Shown here: positions 1 to 12,074 of the stretch, one piece after another | Layout of the letters: every line of letters begins with the position of its first letter | Position numbering within the stretch: the stretch's first letter is position 1 | Source: Strobilurus pachycystidiatus | Lineage: Eukaryota; Basidiomycota; Agaricomycetes; Agaricales; Physalacriaceae | DNA: 64,000 nucleotides | Reading direction: 5' to 3' | Assembly (NCBI GenBank): GCA_019915135.1 | Contig: JAHLMK010000006.1 | Coordinates: forward strand, 682,001 to 746,000 | Notes under the pieces: generated by a model | Databases searched by the model: none | The model's input: the letters and a program-made list of their open reading frames with translations, nothing else | Told to the model about the DNA's origin: nothing | Translations under genes and position numbers: made by a program

Positions 1-1
1 C

Positions 2-937
2 GACAATCTTCCCATCATCCTCCAGGCCTTTGCACTTCCCGTTATGCTCTGCGACATTACCCCAGAGGAAGCGAAAGACCATACCTTTCTAGAGACCAAC
101 CCAATGTGGGTTGCCGCGCCCGGAAAGCGTGTATGGGTAGTTGCCATCCCGTTGCAACCCAAATCCTGCAAATGGCCCTCGGAGCCTTGGAATGACAAAT
201 ACAAGTTCAGATTGGAGTCCAATCAGCTTGAGACTCTGTCGAGGAGGGCAGAAAAAGCCGGAGCTCAGTTTAAGGCCCTCGCCGCCAATCCAGAATACCT
301 TATCAACTTCGCGAACTCGCTGAAGAAGTCATACAATGTAGGAGCGAATGTTCATCTTTGAGTTCCTAAAGTCTGATCGTATTGATAATGTAGGCAGCTA
401 AGAAACATCGGCGCGCACAGAAGGCGAAGGCGGAGGCGGACTTGGCAGCCAAGAAAGCAGCTCGAAATGCGGCCCGGGAAGCTGAATTGCAAGCGAAAAG
501 TCCCCCTGCCGTTGACTCGCTCACTGCGTCTATGGGTGCACTGACCATGGTCGTACGTCTTGCTGCTTTCGTACCACTCCATCATAAAGAACTCACCGAA
601 CATTTAGGGCTCGCATCACAAGTCAAACGCGCCTATGAATGACGAAGATATATCGAGTGCATTGGTACGTCAAGTTCGAACTCCCAGTCGCTTTGCTCTA
701 ACAATCATGGATACTCAAGGCCTAGGCGTCCTTACGGACTGCATCGTATGGCTCCCGTTTCTTCCTTGCTTCTGTTACCCAGTCCCTCCCTGTTTCCCTA
801 TTACATTAAGTATCATTGCCTATAATTCACCTACGATCTTTACCTTATAGTGCTGTACCTGTCAGACCACTGGCACGGACGTAACAGATATTTGTGAACT
901 TGATGCACTTGTATTCGAGTACAGGTTCATCGTCTAG
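2..937 (+). CDS. Unknown protein, 5' end outside window
   Basis: The reading frame is open from the first bases, so the start lies before the window. The first exon ends near base 330 at a GTAGGA donor. An acceptor near 394 (AATGTAG) continues in frame into a highly charged Ala/Lys/Arg/Glu stretch (AKKHRRAQKAKAEAD), probably a short helix or coiled coil. Further donor/acceptor pairs (GTACGT near 554 to TTTAG near 606; GTACGT near 665) lead to a Cys-containing last exon from about 850 (CCTCQTTGTDVTDICELD) that stops at 935-937. The gene converges tail to tail with the methyltransferase at 1200. I do not recognise the family. The exon chain is my own splice reading and the later joins are the least certain. 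Confidence 0.5.
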
Positions 938-1199
938 AGGACATGTGGCGCGTATGATGTTCTTGCCCTTGAAGAACCGTGACGTCGCCGTTATTTTGAG
1001 TCTCTTGTGAGACTGCTATTCACGCCGTTCGAGTTATTACCCGCGACTTTCCGCCGGACATCGAGTCACTATCAGCTACGCCAAGTCGCCTGAGTATGTG
1101 AGTGCGAGCTGCTCGTAACGAGTTTGCAAGGTTACACCTAAGATTCTACTTCATTCAAACGCTCGACGAACTCCGAAACAGGGTTATTCGACGCCGTGC

Positions 1200-3016
1200 T
1201 TACGAAGGGATCGCCACAGTGACTGACTGGTGCAATGCATCGGGACGACTGATACGATCCAACTTCCATCCACTCTGCCAAAGAAGGTCCCGGAGTTGAA
1301 ATAGCGTCCGTTCCTTTCCATTCAGCGTGGCCATCATCTGCGACTCAGTGAACAGAAGTCGTACGAGAGGTTATAAGAATCTTGCCAGAAGGGAATATGC
1401 ATGCCCTACGAAGTTCGCGTGCCCGTGGTTCGCTAGTAGATTATCCTCATTCGTATGCGTTGCGTATGACAGTACGGGGTCAATGATCACAATTTCGGTC
1501 TTGGGACCGGCTGCCTCCCTAAGACGCTTCAAGATACGAACACAGTTCGCGTCATTCCAGCTATGCAGTATTGAGCGAAGTAAGTAGACGTCGGCCCCAG
1601 TGATAGGTTGGTGCTGGAAGAAGTCATGACCTATGCAGAGAACCAGGTGAGTCTGTCGACATGTAACAGGGTCAAGCTTACCCAGAAACTTAATACGACC
1701 ACTGTTGAACGCCTCAGGATCCTTTGACAACCAGAACTGTGCTAGTCGTGAACTAGACTCGAGGATTCTCAAACCGCCGTACCTGTCGCGTGTCACTCTC
1801 AAGAAAAGGCAGATCTTGGAGCGTAATATTCAAAGGCGGCTGCAGCTTTGCGACCGCCAGTAAGGCCGCCCCAACGCCGCTACCAACATCCACCACGACA
1901 GCATTCTCCGGAAGCGACTTCCAATCATATCCCACTGTCGCGCTATCAACGCCCACAAACTCGAGCTCGCTTCAAAGAACCAACCTTCCACTATTCGTGA
2001 GCTCTGCGCGCCCATTGCCAGTCCGAACACTTGTCGCTTTTCATGATTCTCAGGAAGCATCAAGTTCTGAAAATACACGGCATCGGTCTTTGTGACCATA
2101 TTGAAGAGTGTCCGAGTCGGCTCATCGGACAGAGCAAAGGTTCGGTCGCGTAACAGGCTAGAGAGATCCATACAGTGTTGCGTTTGTATCCACCTGCGAA
2201 CACTGTCAGATGAATCTCACTGCAAGGCCGAGTGAAGGCGTACGTCGCGCGAACAAGAGCCGGCATTGGCCTACATGTGTCAGTGTATTTGAACTTGGAT
2301 CTTGGAGAGCCAGTGTCAGTGATATCCAATGTCTCTTGACGAACAGGTAGCGGACCGGTCCAGAAGTTCAGGCAAGGCCGTCCCCGAATCCAAGAGACAG
2401 GAAATCCTGTTGTTTGCGAAGACGTCCGGTGCTACCTCTGTGAAGATGTGCTCTGTTGCCAGGAGTCGTAAGACAGAAGCTAATCGCGAGTGAATAAAGA
2501 GGGTCGACAATGAAGAGGCAGATATACCCACATAGTTTAGTCGAATCAGTATCAGCGAGCCTAGCAATTTCTGTCACATTCATGCCCTAGATCACGCTTT
2601 AGCTCGCGTGATTGTATGATGTATAGACAGTACATACCTTCGGGCCAGTATCGCGGAGTATATCAGCTACGTTCAACGATTCCGCCGCAAAGAGTGCTGC
2701 AGAGAGCTCGAACTGACGAGAAGATCAGTCCCAATACATGATCTGAACGGGCTAGCCATACCTGAAGACAAGCCGCTACGATAGATGTTTGAGCGGGCTG
2801 TACGGTTGCGCAAAGTTGAGAAGCCGCTGCAGCGATCGTCGAGATAGCCTGAGTGATCTCGGGTACGTGCTTCGTTGCCTCACTCTCCATGGTACAATCA
2901 TCCAAGCCAGGGAAGTGGAGCCCCTCATCGGTGCATCGTTGCTCGAGGATATCAATGCTGGAGCTTATGAGCCCGGAAAGTTGACGCAGAAGAGGAATGC
3001 ACGACGCGGTGGCCAT
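1200..3016 (-). CDS. SAM-dependent O-methyltransferase (Methyltransf_2 type)
   Basis: This should transfer a methyl group from S-adenosylmethionine to a hydroxyl group of a small, probably aromatic, substrate. The SAM-binding motif I is clear (VVVDVGSGVGAALLAVAKL, about 1850-1910), followed by LQDLPF. The later catalytic region GADVYLLRSILHSWND with the following EIVIIDPVL lies at 1371-1802. The N-terminal dimerisation part starts at the ATG at 3016 and includes FELSAALFAAESLNVADIL. The last exon follows an intron ending in CGCAG near 1332 and codes for LFQLRDLLWQSGWKLDRI before the stop at 1200-1202. At least seven exons are needed. Domain order and length fit the fungal O-methyltransferases related to plant COMT. 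The exact substrate cannot be read from sequence. Confidence 0.85.
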
Positions 3017-3524
3017 TTGGAAGATGCAGTCCCATGGGTACTAGGGAGTAAATATAAGGCTAGCGATGTCAATGGAGAACATCACGGACGTTACTAGTGT
3101 GTGAAGCAACATACCTGATTCAAGGCAAATTGAATTGACATCCACCTTGACGCATGAAATGAAAATGGAGGCGCTGACACAATAAGGTCACCGCCCCAGG
3201 AACCTAGACCATCTACGATGCACCGCAGACGGAGGTCAGAGACAGCCAGAACTAGAAAGAAAATGCATAAAACAATAGATTACAGATCATGCCCACATCG
3301 TTTCGGCCTGCTCGCTTTTTATCGTCTGTCAAAGCAGTGAGCATGTGTGGTGAGTTTATTCTCTTGACGGCGGAAACTGATACACGAAACACCAGTAGCG
3401 ACAAGACATACACGTAATATCATTCAATCGATACATACAGACGCACGAATAGCTGCCATGAGAAAACCCAGTCTGACTTGATACGCTTGGGAACAGGAAA
3501 TTGGCCAAGAATACGGTCCGTCGT

Positions 3525-5266
3525 CTATTTTCTAGCATCTCTAGCTCGAGTCGCAGCCTCTTGGCGGTATTGTTTCGGGAGGTACGCAAGGCCTGCCAAG
3601 TATAGTACGGGTATGAGCTGTAGAACAGTCGCGTGAGCGTATCGGAGATGAGAGCGAAGCATTCTTACCACCACCCAAACATACCATACGATATTCACGG
3701 CGTTCGGAAGAGCTCCACGTCCCGTGGTGCGCGGCCATTCGTGCTTGTACCCTGTCCGCACTTGGTAAAAGGCCAGACCGATCACCGTAATCCCGAGTAG
3801 GGCATGGAAGTAATTCTGCAGCGGACGTCTTTGAGCCGCGCTCTTAGGTTTGAGCCAGTGGATCATTGCGCCCAAGGCACATTGTATGAAGTACAAGACA
3901 AAGATCGCCACCCCCCATCGCTGACGACTGTCAGATTCGATCCATAGGAGGTCGTTCGTATCAGCTGACCTTGTGATCATCGTCGAGGTGTGGCGCGCCG
4001 GCCTTGGAGACACTCCTGACGCCCAGCGCAAATCCAGCGATGATCAACGGGCCAGCTGTCAAATAGATAGGTATTGGTTAGGCTCGGACGAACGGAACGT
4101 CGGCTATGACTTACCTATCGCAAACTGTGATATCCAATGACCGGTATACCAACGCGGGGTAAACGTCCTCAAGTACCGAGCGAGCAAAGACCCAAAAGGC
4201 AAGAAGAAAAGAAAGCCGACAGCACATATGATGCCGTGAGCAGCGATAAGGCGTTGATACGGGAGTAAACCTGAATCCGAGCCGCTACTAGAATCACTGC
4301 CGCCACTGGAGGGTCCACTTGGAGACCCTGAACCGCCGGTGTCGAGAGTTCCTGCGAGGTTCAGCTGCATGGTCCCAGAGTCGAGGTGTTGCACAAATTC
4401 AGCATCGGGGCTGGTTGAATCGGGATTGAGGATGCCAAACGCATAAATGATGTTTTGGGTCGTATCGCCGTTTGCCTAGACATCAAAATTCAACTAGGCA
4501 CCGTAGGCATGAGCCAGCGGATACGCACATCCATAGTGAAGGTGAATATCGAATTGGTTCCCGAGGACTGGTAACGTGGTAAGCCACATTGCGGGGTAAT
4601 CAGAATTCAGGGTAAGATGCTCACCGAACTAAGCGTACTTTGACGTGTCGCGACACGCGCAGGATTGGAATCGACCGTGGGCATCACTTCACCAGATGAG
4701 GAGCGCTGCGATAGTGTGAATGTGCCGTCACTGTTGGCCCACATCACAATTATCGCCGCGTTTGACATCGACCTCCCGAATCCCCTGACAGATGCACACA
4801 TGAGTACGACAGTCGGAAAGATTCTGACTTGCGAAGTCACTTACATGCCCATCCACCCCGCCGACCTAACACCAGTCGTCGATAATTGGTCTGTACCACA
4901 CGCGTCAAACACGCGCGGCAAGGCAAAAAAGAATCAACGTACACTCTACGGTCGTATCATTGACGAATGCCGTGACACACATGTACTGCGTTGGTTATCA
5001 ATCGGTGACCTCGGAGTGCATAGTCGGTTTCGTCTCACCCTGCTGCATTGAGAGTCGCCTTGCCTGGTACTCGTGGAGTTGGTCGTCGAAGTGGTATTGC
5101 TGGATGACCCCGACGTGCCCTGCAGAAATGACCATGAAATACAGGAGCAACAAGGAAAAGGGGAACATACGTAGTAGGCGTCGTCATCATGCGAGTATGA
5201 GTGGGATGCCGAGCTGAGACTAGCCAGAGCGACAGCTACTGGGAGGATGAGGCGAAGTAAAGTCAT
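3525..5266 (-). CDS. CBD9-like DOMON heme domain plus cytochrome b561
   Basis: This is a membrane redox protein. The first exon codes for a signal peptide (MTLLRLILPVAVALASLSSA), followed by a Ser/Thr/Asn-rich linker. The DOMON domain related to the cytochrome domain of cellobiose dehydrogenase is spread over short exons: YMCVTAFVNDTTVE (near 4960-5005), GFGRSMSNAAIIVMWANSDG (near 4740-4800) and SSGTNSIFTFTMD (near 4530). The C-terminal half has several membrane segments: LIAAHGIICAVGFLFFLPFG, then FVLYFIQCALGAMIHW and ALLGITVIGLAFYQV. Conserved His residues there fit heme b ligands. The last intron (GTAAGA to CTACAG) joins WVV to LIPVLYLAGLAYLP before the stop. The family carries electrons across membranes. 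This is one of the best-supported calls. Confidence 0.88.
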
Positions 5267-6682
5267 GATGGTCGAAGTAACGACAGTTGCAAATCAAGTC
5301 CTTTATAATGATCTGACAGGGTCTATTAATTCCGTCAGTGTTTTTGAAAGGCTGTGTGAGACAGGGTACGGAAGCTAATTCATGACCGATGTCATCACAA
5401 ATAATAAGCGGAAAAGATACACTTTCAACAAGTGTTGAAGCTTACACGCGACGAACGCACGCTAAGTATGAACACGCAACACGCGACCTTACAGTATCCT
5501 TGAGCTTGAAGCTTGCAGCTTCATGATGCGATGTCAACTGTAGAGATAACAAAGTTACAGCACAAACCGCCGTCCAATCACGTACGATGGATTCTGTGGA
5601 TGAGACATAGACCCCGCGGTGGCCACTGTCAGACCACTGTAATGAATGAACGCGAGCTGCGGATCATCCCACGAGTTCGAAGGTCGCGTTATCCTGCTGC
5701 TGCGGAAGCCCAATTTTGAATAGCCAAGCCGGATATTGCATAGAGGAGCTGAAGATCAACGAGAGAATGACCTCGGGCTCCCGGCATGGCCTATGTGAGT
5801 ACAGCATTTGGAAAATATTGGGGCACGGGTATGTAGGAATGGGATGACGGGATGATGGTCAAAAGCGGACGAACAACGGGCCCTTGGCGTTGAGCTCAGG
5901 GCTCATGACAAGCAATACCAAGCTTCAGCACCGCCATCTCCTGTCAGCGCCCCATTGCTATTGGCTGGTCCATGGCATCCATTGACTGCGAACTTACGCT
6001 ACTGAGGCCAGGTGTTCTAGCTGTGAAGATGAATATATGACTGTTCGACATTCGTGGCGTTGATGTACGTGGAAGCATTTGCCTCGAGATCAATGTGATC
6101 CACATGGATCCTCGCGCTTCTAAGTCCAAGTTAGCAAGGCTATTGAGTGTTTAGGTCAATTCAGGGTCCATTATGGATTGACAAATTAAACAATAGGTAC
6201 ACAACATACCAGTATATATGTGGCGCAGTCCTGTATTCGCCTACCAAGGATCTATCCATATGGGCATGCAACATCGGACTCGCGAAACTGCGATCCGGTC
6301 AACTCGCCCTACTTCTAAGTCTCAGAACACCTCGACGGCTTCGCCAACCCGACTGCACGAACGTGGCTCTTGTTTGGCCGTGCGCTGTAGGTTTTAGGGA
6401 ACATCCTTTGCCCTGTCCGATTCGAGCACCTTTCATCGCCTATTGCAGCATGATGCCAGCCTTTCTTTACGCCTTAACCCTCCTTAACCTGGTCTGAACA
6501 ACCCGTTGTGGGCGTCTGTGTGGACATCCATTGACGTCATGAGTGAACGAACGTGCACTGCGCCTCATTCAGTTCTGAACAGGCGCCTGTCCTCTTTTAC
6601 CCAGGGCTTTCCATTTTGCAAGGTCAGACTTAGACGGCCATCTCTGCGCCCGCTGCGCATGCCTTGAGCTCGACCGACGACC
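5267..6682. other. Intergenic stretch without a supported gene
   Basis: About 1.4 kb between the cytochrome b561 gene and a very small ORF. Short ORFs exist on both strands, but none shows a recognisable motif or a convincing exon chain. The part next to 5266 should hold the promoter of the b561 gene: TATAAT occurs at about 5304-5309, roughly 40 bases upstream of its ATG. Confidence 0.5.
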
Positions 6683-6903
6683 ATGACTCGGAAGGAGGCA
6701 GGTGAGTACCTGCCTGCTGTGTTCTACAATCATGGCTGACGATGCCAGTGAACGAAGAACGGAAGGTCAACGGGCAGCCAGCGGGGAAGCCAAAAAGGCG
6801 GAAAATTCGGCCAGCTCGAAAGGCGAAAGCGCCAATCGCTACGACGCCGTGTACGTGCCCAAACCAGCCGACGATGCGTCTGCCTGATGGTCTTCTATTC
6901 TAG
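6683..6903 (+). CDS. Tiny spliced basic protein (57 aa), hypothetical
   Basis: A start codon at 6683 is followed after 19 bases by a consensus donor (GTGAGT at 6702). A 47-base intron contains a CTGAC branch-like motif and ends in CAG at 6748. Splicing gives an in-frame product of 57 residues ending at a TAG at 6901-6903. It is strongly basic (KPKRRKIRPARKAKAP) and then has a CTCPNQP segment. The size is right for a small nuclear or nucleic-acid-binding protein, but no family is recognised. The neat splice signals are the main support. An accidental ORF remains possible. Confidence 0.33.
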
Positions 6904-7228
6904 TACTCGTCAAATCAGAGCCCGACGTCGATATGTACTCTGTCGAGTACACGACCAACGGGCTGTACGGCGTATACTCCGCCAGTCAGGATTCCCTCGA
7001 CATTGATTACGGACCTCAGGAAAACATCGGCTGGGCTGGCATTATTGCATTCCTGACATGTAGTTTGATCTGATAGCATTCTCTCTCTGGGACTTGAGAC
7101 ACGGAAACTTGTACTTACATACCCTGTAATACTGATGATCATGATCCGCTGTACAATCACCGTGACCTCGCCACAAATGCAACACCGCTCATTGCGGTAG
7201 GCTCAAGGTTGGTACCCCGAAGAAGTAA

Positions 7229-8240
7229 TCAAACGATGCTACGGCCGCCATCTGCAACCCAAGACGCTCCGGTCACGAAGCTCGCATACTCGCTCGTCAA
7301 GAACAGGATTATGTCCGAGATCTCTTCTGGCTGAGCCAGTCGCTACGATTGCCCATTCAACACCAGACATCGAAGCCGACGAACCAGTTTGACATACCTT
7401 CAACGGAACACCCGCTACGACTTGCGCCCCAGCTTCAGCAGCATCTCCTGTGAGAAGTGGCGTATCAACAAATCCCGGGCAGACAGCATTGACGCGTATT
7501 CCCTCGTGTGCGTGACTCGCGGCTGAATAGCATCTTAGGCGCGGGTCAGTGATGAAGATGAAACCCTCACCAGCATTGCGCGTTATACCATTCACAGCGT
7601 GCTTGCTTGTCACATATGCAGTGAAGCCCGACAGAGCCATCTCCCCAAGCATCGACCCGACGTTAGTGATAGCGCCACGAACGGGCGGACGCCCTGGGAG
7701 TCGCGCTACGGGGTCTTGGGTGCGCATGACACGCAGTTCCTCCCGCGTACATAGAAAGGTCCCGCGCTGGTTGATGTTATTAACGCGGTCGAACTCGGCT
7801 AGAGACGTGTCAGCTGTGCTGGCAATAGAAATATCGGCGACCTGCAGAGTGCCTAGTAAGTATTGGAAGGACTGGAGAACAAAAGAAGGACAAACCCCGG
7901 CAGAGTTCACAGCATAATCTAGCCGCCCAAAGGTCTTGATGGTGTCTTGCAGTGTCTCGATGACTTGGTCTTCTTGTGTGACGTCCATCTGAGAGGTGTG
8001 CACGCGGAAGTTGGGGTTGGTGGCCGCGGCGGATACGAGCGCAGCGGATTCCGTGAGGGCAGTGGGGTTTATGTCTGCGAGATGTATGCCTGCAGCACCT
8101 GCCTGGGCAAAGGCCAGTACGGTAGCGCGTCCGATTCCACTGCCTGTTGGTTTGCAATGAGATGCAGTCATATCAGACCAGATGGAGAGAATAGCCTGAC
8201 CAGCACCGGTGACAAAGGCAATTCCCTCAACGTTGATCAT
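7229..8240 (-). CDS. Short-chain dehydrogenase/reductase (SDR)
   Basis: NAD(P)-dependent oxidoreductase of the classical SDR fold. The cofactor motif TGxxxGIG is split by an intron: VTGAGQ in the first exon and GSGIGRATVLAFAQAG in the next. The fold continues with LDYAVNSAG, the catalytic Ser region ITNVGSMLGEMALSG and the YxxxK motif AYVTSKHAVNG. After another intron come IRVNAVCPGFVDTPLL and, in the last exon, RLAQPEEISDIILFL and ASWVADGG, with the stop at 7229-7231. Length (about 280-290 aa after removing four introns) is normal. Substrate unknown. It is divergent from the stomatin-like gene, 849 bases away. Confidence 0.85.
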
Positions 8241-9089
8241 GGTGTTGAAGAGGGAGACGTATGCAAGCTAAGCTGCTTATGAGTCGGACGCCTCTCTCGG
8301 GCGAGCTGATCAAGCACACTTCCGTGGAAGAAGTGCAAGTAATGGAGCCCTTACATGGCCGGATGAGCATCGCTCAGGTGATTAGAACGACGATACAGTA
8401 GTCAGACTCATAAGCGTACTAAGATCCCTCGCAGAACCAAGCGACGGGTTAGGTACTACTGTGATTCCAAATAGGTCGTGAAGAACGCATGTAGTAGAGG
8501 CAAGAAGGGCATTGTCCGTTAACCGGTAGAGCTGAGGGGTTTACCTACCTGTCAAGTTCACCGAATGCAGCGAGCTTCCAGCGTACATGTCACGGCTTGG
8601 CTTACGTTGGCTGAAGGCACAGATGAGACGCGGAAAGTTTCTGCAGAGTTGGCCGTACACAGTGCTGTTCGTCAGAGTTGCAGTCAGCCCGTGCTCCCAG
8701 TCGCATTGCTAGACGTCTAAGGCCATGACCGCCTGCGTTCCTCGAGATCGAATGATAAGCCAAAGCGAGAATCGTCGAGGCAGAGATCCAGAGACAGGCG
8801 TGTTGGTGGTGGTGGTGGTCGTTGAGTCTAAGGGCGAGGTCGTCACTGGAGTCAGCGTCGATCAACTTGCCTTGCCTTGCCTCCTACCACCACCACCACA
8901 GCCGCTGCTCGCCCTCGCCGTTCCCCACATTCTGCAACACCAAGGACACTCTTTCCAGACTCTTCCAGCGCCCATCACGGACCATGACGCGGCTCGGCAG
9001 GCAAGGAGACGAGGACGTGGTCTGCCGGCATAGCATCCCCACGGCTTAAATAATAAAGTCCACTGTCTCCTTTCTTCGCCAGCATCACC
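8241..9089. other. Divergent intergenic region with GTG/CAC runs
   Basis: This separates the SDR (minus) from the stomatin-like gene (plus), so it should hold both promoters. It contains short triplet-like runs (gtggtggtggtggtc near 8801-8820 and a CCACCACCACCAC run near 8887-8900). AAATAATAAAG at about 9048-9058, some 35 bases before the ATG at 9090, could serve the downstream gene. No coding signal stands out. Confidence 0.45.
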
Positions 9090-10404
9090 ATGAATACGCG
9101 CCCTGTCTTGCGAACACTCTCGCGCACTGCTCGGGTACGGCCGACTCAGCGACGCAATTTCTTCACCATCATCGAGCAGGGCCAAGAAGGCTGGCGGCTG
9201 AGGTGCGTTGCTGCCAACCTGCTGTCTCACCGCAACGCTGACGGCCTACCAGCTTCGGACGCAACCCAGAGCGTCTGGAACCGGGCATCCGACTGTTCAT
9301 CCCCCTCTACCACAGCGTACAAAAGGTCGACCTGCGTGAATCATCAATTTCCATCCCCCATGTACGTGCTTATTCCGTCCTACGATACTTGTTTGACCAT
9401 CTACTAGCTTCAAGGATACACTCTCGACAATGTCCGTGCCATCTAACCTTTCACTGGCTCTCAATTAAACACGCCACAGGTCCCCATCAGTGTCTCGGGG
9501 TCCCTCTTCTATCGCATCATCAACGGCTACAAGGCGTGCTTCAAGGTCACAGACCTAGAAAATAATATCAAGAATGCCGGAACATCCGCTATGCGTGCCG
9601 TCCTTGGGACGTTCAGCTATGACCAGGTGCGTTGATCTCTATTGGCCCTTGGCAGTCAACTCATCCAAGCTCAGGTCATTGGTGACAGAAACGGCATCAA
9701 CACCAAATTGAACGAAGTTATTGGTACATCGCTAACGGTGCGTTGTCTCAACCATGAAATGTTCTCGCACTCACGGTCAACCCAGAACTGGGGTGTGGAA
9801 GGTACACGCTTCGAAGTCCAAAATTTCCAGCCTGCGAACCGTGAAGTCGAGGTACGTCTGATTCTCCTCACACAATCCTCACCTGACATCTTCTCAGCGT
9901 CAACTTGAACTCCAAATGGAAGCGGAACGAAACCGTCGCAAGCAGCTCCTCGACACCCAAGCCCAGATCAACGTCGCCGAAGGCCAGAAACAGCGCGTCA
10001 TTCTCGAGAGCGAGGGCCACCTCCAAGCCAAATCCAACGAAGCCGACGCCAGCTACAAGACCGTCTATCGCGAAGCCGAGGCGCGGCAGCAGCAGGCGCT
10101 CATGGAGGCGTCCGCCTTGGCAGCGCAGGTCGAGGAGGTCGCCAAGGCCGTGGCGGTGGACAAGAACAACATCACCGCGGAGGACAGGCGCCGTGCGCTG
10201 GGCACGCTCGTTGAGCTGCGGCGGCTGGAGCAGCTCAGGGCGATCGCGGCGAGTAAGAGCAACTCGACGTATTTCTTTGGGGATAAGGCGGCGATGGGGC
10301 AGGCTGGGGAGGCGTATAATGTTGATTATGCGGAACATATCAAGAGTGGGGTGGAAAAGGGGAGCCCGCGCGCTGGGATGGGTGTAGGCGGCGTGGTGGT
10401 GTGA
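9090..10404 (+). CDS. Mitochondrial stomatin-like protein (SPFH domain, SLP2-like)
   Basis: Membrane-scaffold protein of the stomatin/prohibitin superfamily. The N-terminus is rich in Arg and Ser/Thr (MNTRPVLRTLSRTARVRPTQ), which looks like a mitochondrial targeting sequence. SPFH segments follow over several short exons: GRNPERLEPGIRLFIPLYH, KVDLRESSISIP, VPISVSGSLFYRII and AMRAVLGTFSYDQ. The band-7 core ends in EGTRFEVQNFQPANREVERQ, followed by a long Ala/Glu/Gln coiled coil in the last exon (9916-10404). Introns such as 9201-9251 and the one ending before 9481 have good GT-AG ends. SLP2-type proteins help organise the inner membrane with cardiolipin and prohibitins. The identity is secure; the role is inferred from the family. 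Confidence 0.9.
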
Positions 10405-10834
10405 TGGTTTATTTCTTTCCTTTTCTCTCGTGGCCCTTTTTCGATTGGATCTTACACTGTATCTCTAGGTCACTCACCCCCACCCAACTCACGACATTTG
10501 TATCTAATATCATCCCATTCATGCAACTTGATTCTGCCCCGAGCTCTACGTCCAGAATGTACATCTCAAAAGCTACAGGACGGATTCTCTATCCCGATCT
10601 GGTGCTTCGAGGTGCCGATTCCTCACCCAAGTCGGAATGGACTGGCCCAAGAGATTTTGATCTTGGTGGTGTTTGATTACTCGAGACACACGAAGACCAA
10701 GACATGCTTCGCCAGAAGCCCCTATCGTCATGTGTTCCAGTCATGCCCATTGTTAACGTATCTTCACAGATTGTCATAGTATACCAATAGTAAGCATCGT
10801 GCTAATCCGAATGCTGTAGAAACCCATGCTATGT
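10405..10834. other. 3' flank, no gene seen
   Basis: 430 bases between convergent coding ends. It contains the 3' untranslated region of the stomatin-like gene (T-rich from 10405). No coding or structural RNA signal is seen. Confidence 0.5.
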
Positions 10835-11299
10835 CTAGCTACCAACGATGTTGTCCGCCACCTCCATCTGCGCCAGTCCAGTTGCAAGTCGCTTCCTACG
10901 ACACCTTATGAACTTCCTGCGAAGACGGTCATCAAGCCTGACAGCCCTATCCGCAAACCTCATTACTTTCCCTCCGAAGAATCCATCTAATGGAAAACTG
11001 GTACTCTCTTCTCCCTCCCTTTCTCGGTTGTCCATCCAGGCACTGAGGTCAGCGATGGTCTGGTAGCACTCGGTCCATGAATCATGGGATGAGCACAGAT
11101 TCCGTAGTGACTCAATCCATCTAACGGAATCTTCAACAGTGCCCAGTATCAAGAGAACCATCGTGAGGCAACGAGGACGGTACAGTAAGTCGAGCAACTC
11201 TGGAGTCGGTCGGCGCGTGAGGAATGCCACGAATGTGACGATGAGATTTGTGGCCTCTTTGAGAATCGGTTTGTACCAGGTAGCCGCCCACAATTCCAA
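10835..11299 (-). CDS. Conserved ORF with a second, decayed copy at 46 kb
   Basis: The open frame has no ATG at its left end and stays open upstream through DDDCITTILELWAATWYKP, so it probably begins at a splice acceptor (GATAG or GTCAG near 11315-11337). The residues RPTPELLDLLYRPRCLTMVL, then FPLDGFFGGKVM and LDDRL are nearly repeated in the ORF at 46059-46484. This shows that the reading frame was under coding constraint. One splice choice (donor GTGCGT inside the preceding gene's last exon) would make this the C-terminal part of the 12074 gene, perhaps as an alternative isoform. The segment has a hydrophobic stretch near its start and a basic C-terminal tail. No known family is recognised. 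Confidence 0.5.
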   Translation of the reverse strand: MELWAATWYKPILKEATNLIVTFVAFLTRRPTPELLDLLYRPRCLTMVLLILGTVEDSVRWIESLRNLCSSHDSWTECYQTIADLSAWMDNREREGEESTSFPLDGFFGGKVMRFADRAVRLDDRLRRKFIRCRRKRLATGLAQMEVADNIVGS

Positions 11300-11336
11300 A
11301 ATTGTAGTAATGCAGTCGTCATCACTGACAAGAAAT

Positions 11337-12074
11337 CTATCGGTCCAAGTCGATGCTAACGGGGACGATTACATTGAAAGTCGAGAGCAGGAAGACGGCG
11401 AGGAGGCCGGAGACGACGCACAGGACGCTTTCGAGAAGCTCTGCGACGCACCTGAGAGTCAAGTTGTCAGTCATTGCGAAGGTTGGAGGGGAAGAGAGAG
11501 GGAGGAAACATACAGGAGCTCACTAAGCAGAGGGGTGACGGCACCCTTCTCGGCGGCACAGACAACGAAGAGGATGGTGCTGACGGCGGTGAAGATGACC
11601 TGTAATTACAGAGTCGAGGTCACTGGCAGGAGCGGAACGAAATTAGAATAGGACTGGGACTCACGATGATCAAAGTACACAGCAGTCCAGCGATGTCAAC
11701 GAGAAAAAGGACGCCGTCGGCGGTCTTGAGGACAATCTCGACCTTCTCGCCGACGAGGAGATTGACCTCGGAGATGGCGGTGACGACTTTGGTCCTTGGC
11801 GTCGTGGATGATGGGAGTGAGGATGTCCGCCGTCGCGTTTCCGGCGGTGCAGTGCTCAGCATGGGAGGGAGGCAATGATAGGCCATGGAGAGCACTTACG
11901 GAGGGGCATCAGGATGACGCTGAGGTCGCCGGTGAGCTTCTCGACGAAGGCGGAGAGCGCAGTGCAGGTGTCGCAGCGCGCCTCGATTGGAAGGGAGAGA
12001 CCCTTCTCGAGGATGGGGGCACCCTGCACGGAAGCGAGGGCGGCGTAGCTGAGGATGTAAATGAAGGAAGACAT
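11337..12074 (-). CDS. Secreted or membrane-bound hydrophobic protein
   Basis: The first exon (12074 down to about 11899) has a signal peptide (MSSFIYILSYAALASVQG) and then a CDTC-containing region (ARCDTCTALSAFVEKLTG). Later exons are rich in Val, Leu, Ile and Ala: VTAISEVNLLVGEKVEIVL, VIFTAVSTILFVVCAAEKG, and CVAELLESVLCVVSGLLAVF up to the stop at 11337-11339. This suggests helical hydrophobic segments. The first intron is awkward. A phase-correct acceptor lies at CCAAAG near 11804, but the skipped stretch also reads as plausible protein (AGNATADILTPIIHDAKD) in a shifted frame, so a frameshift is possible. Small secreted proteins of this look are common in Agaricomycetes; function unknown. 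Confidence 0.55.
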
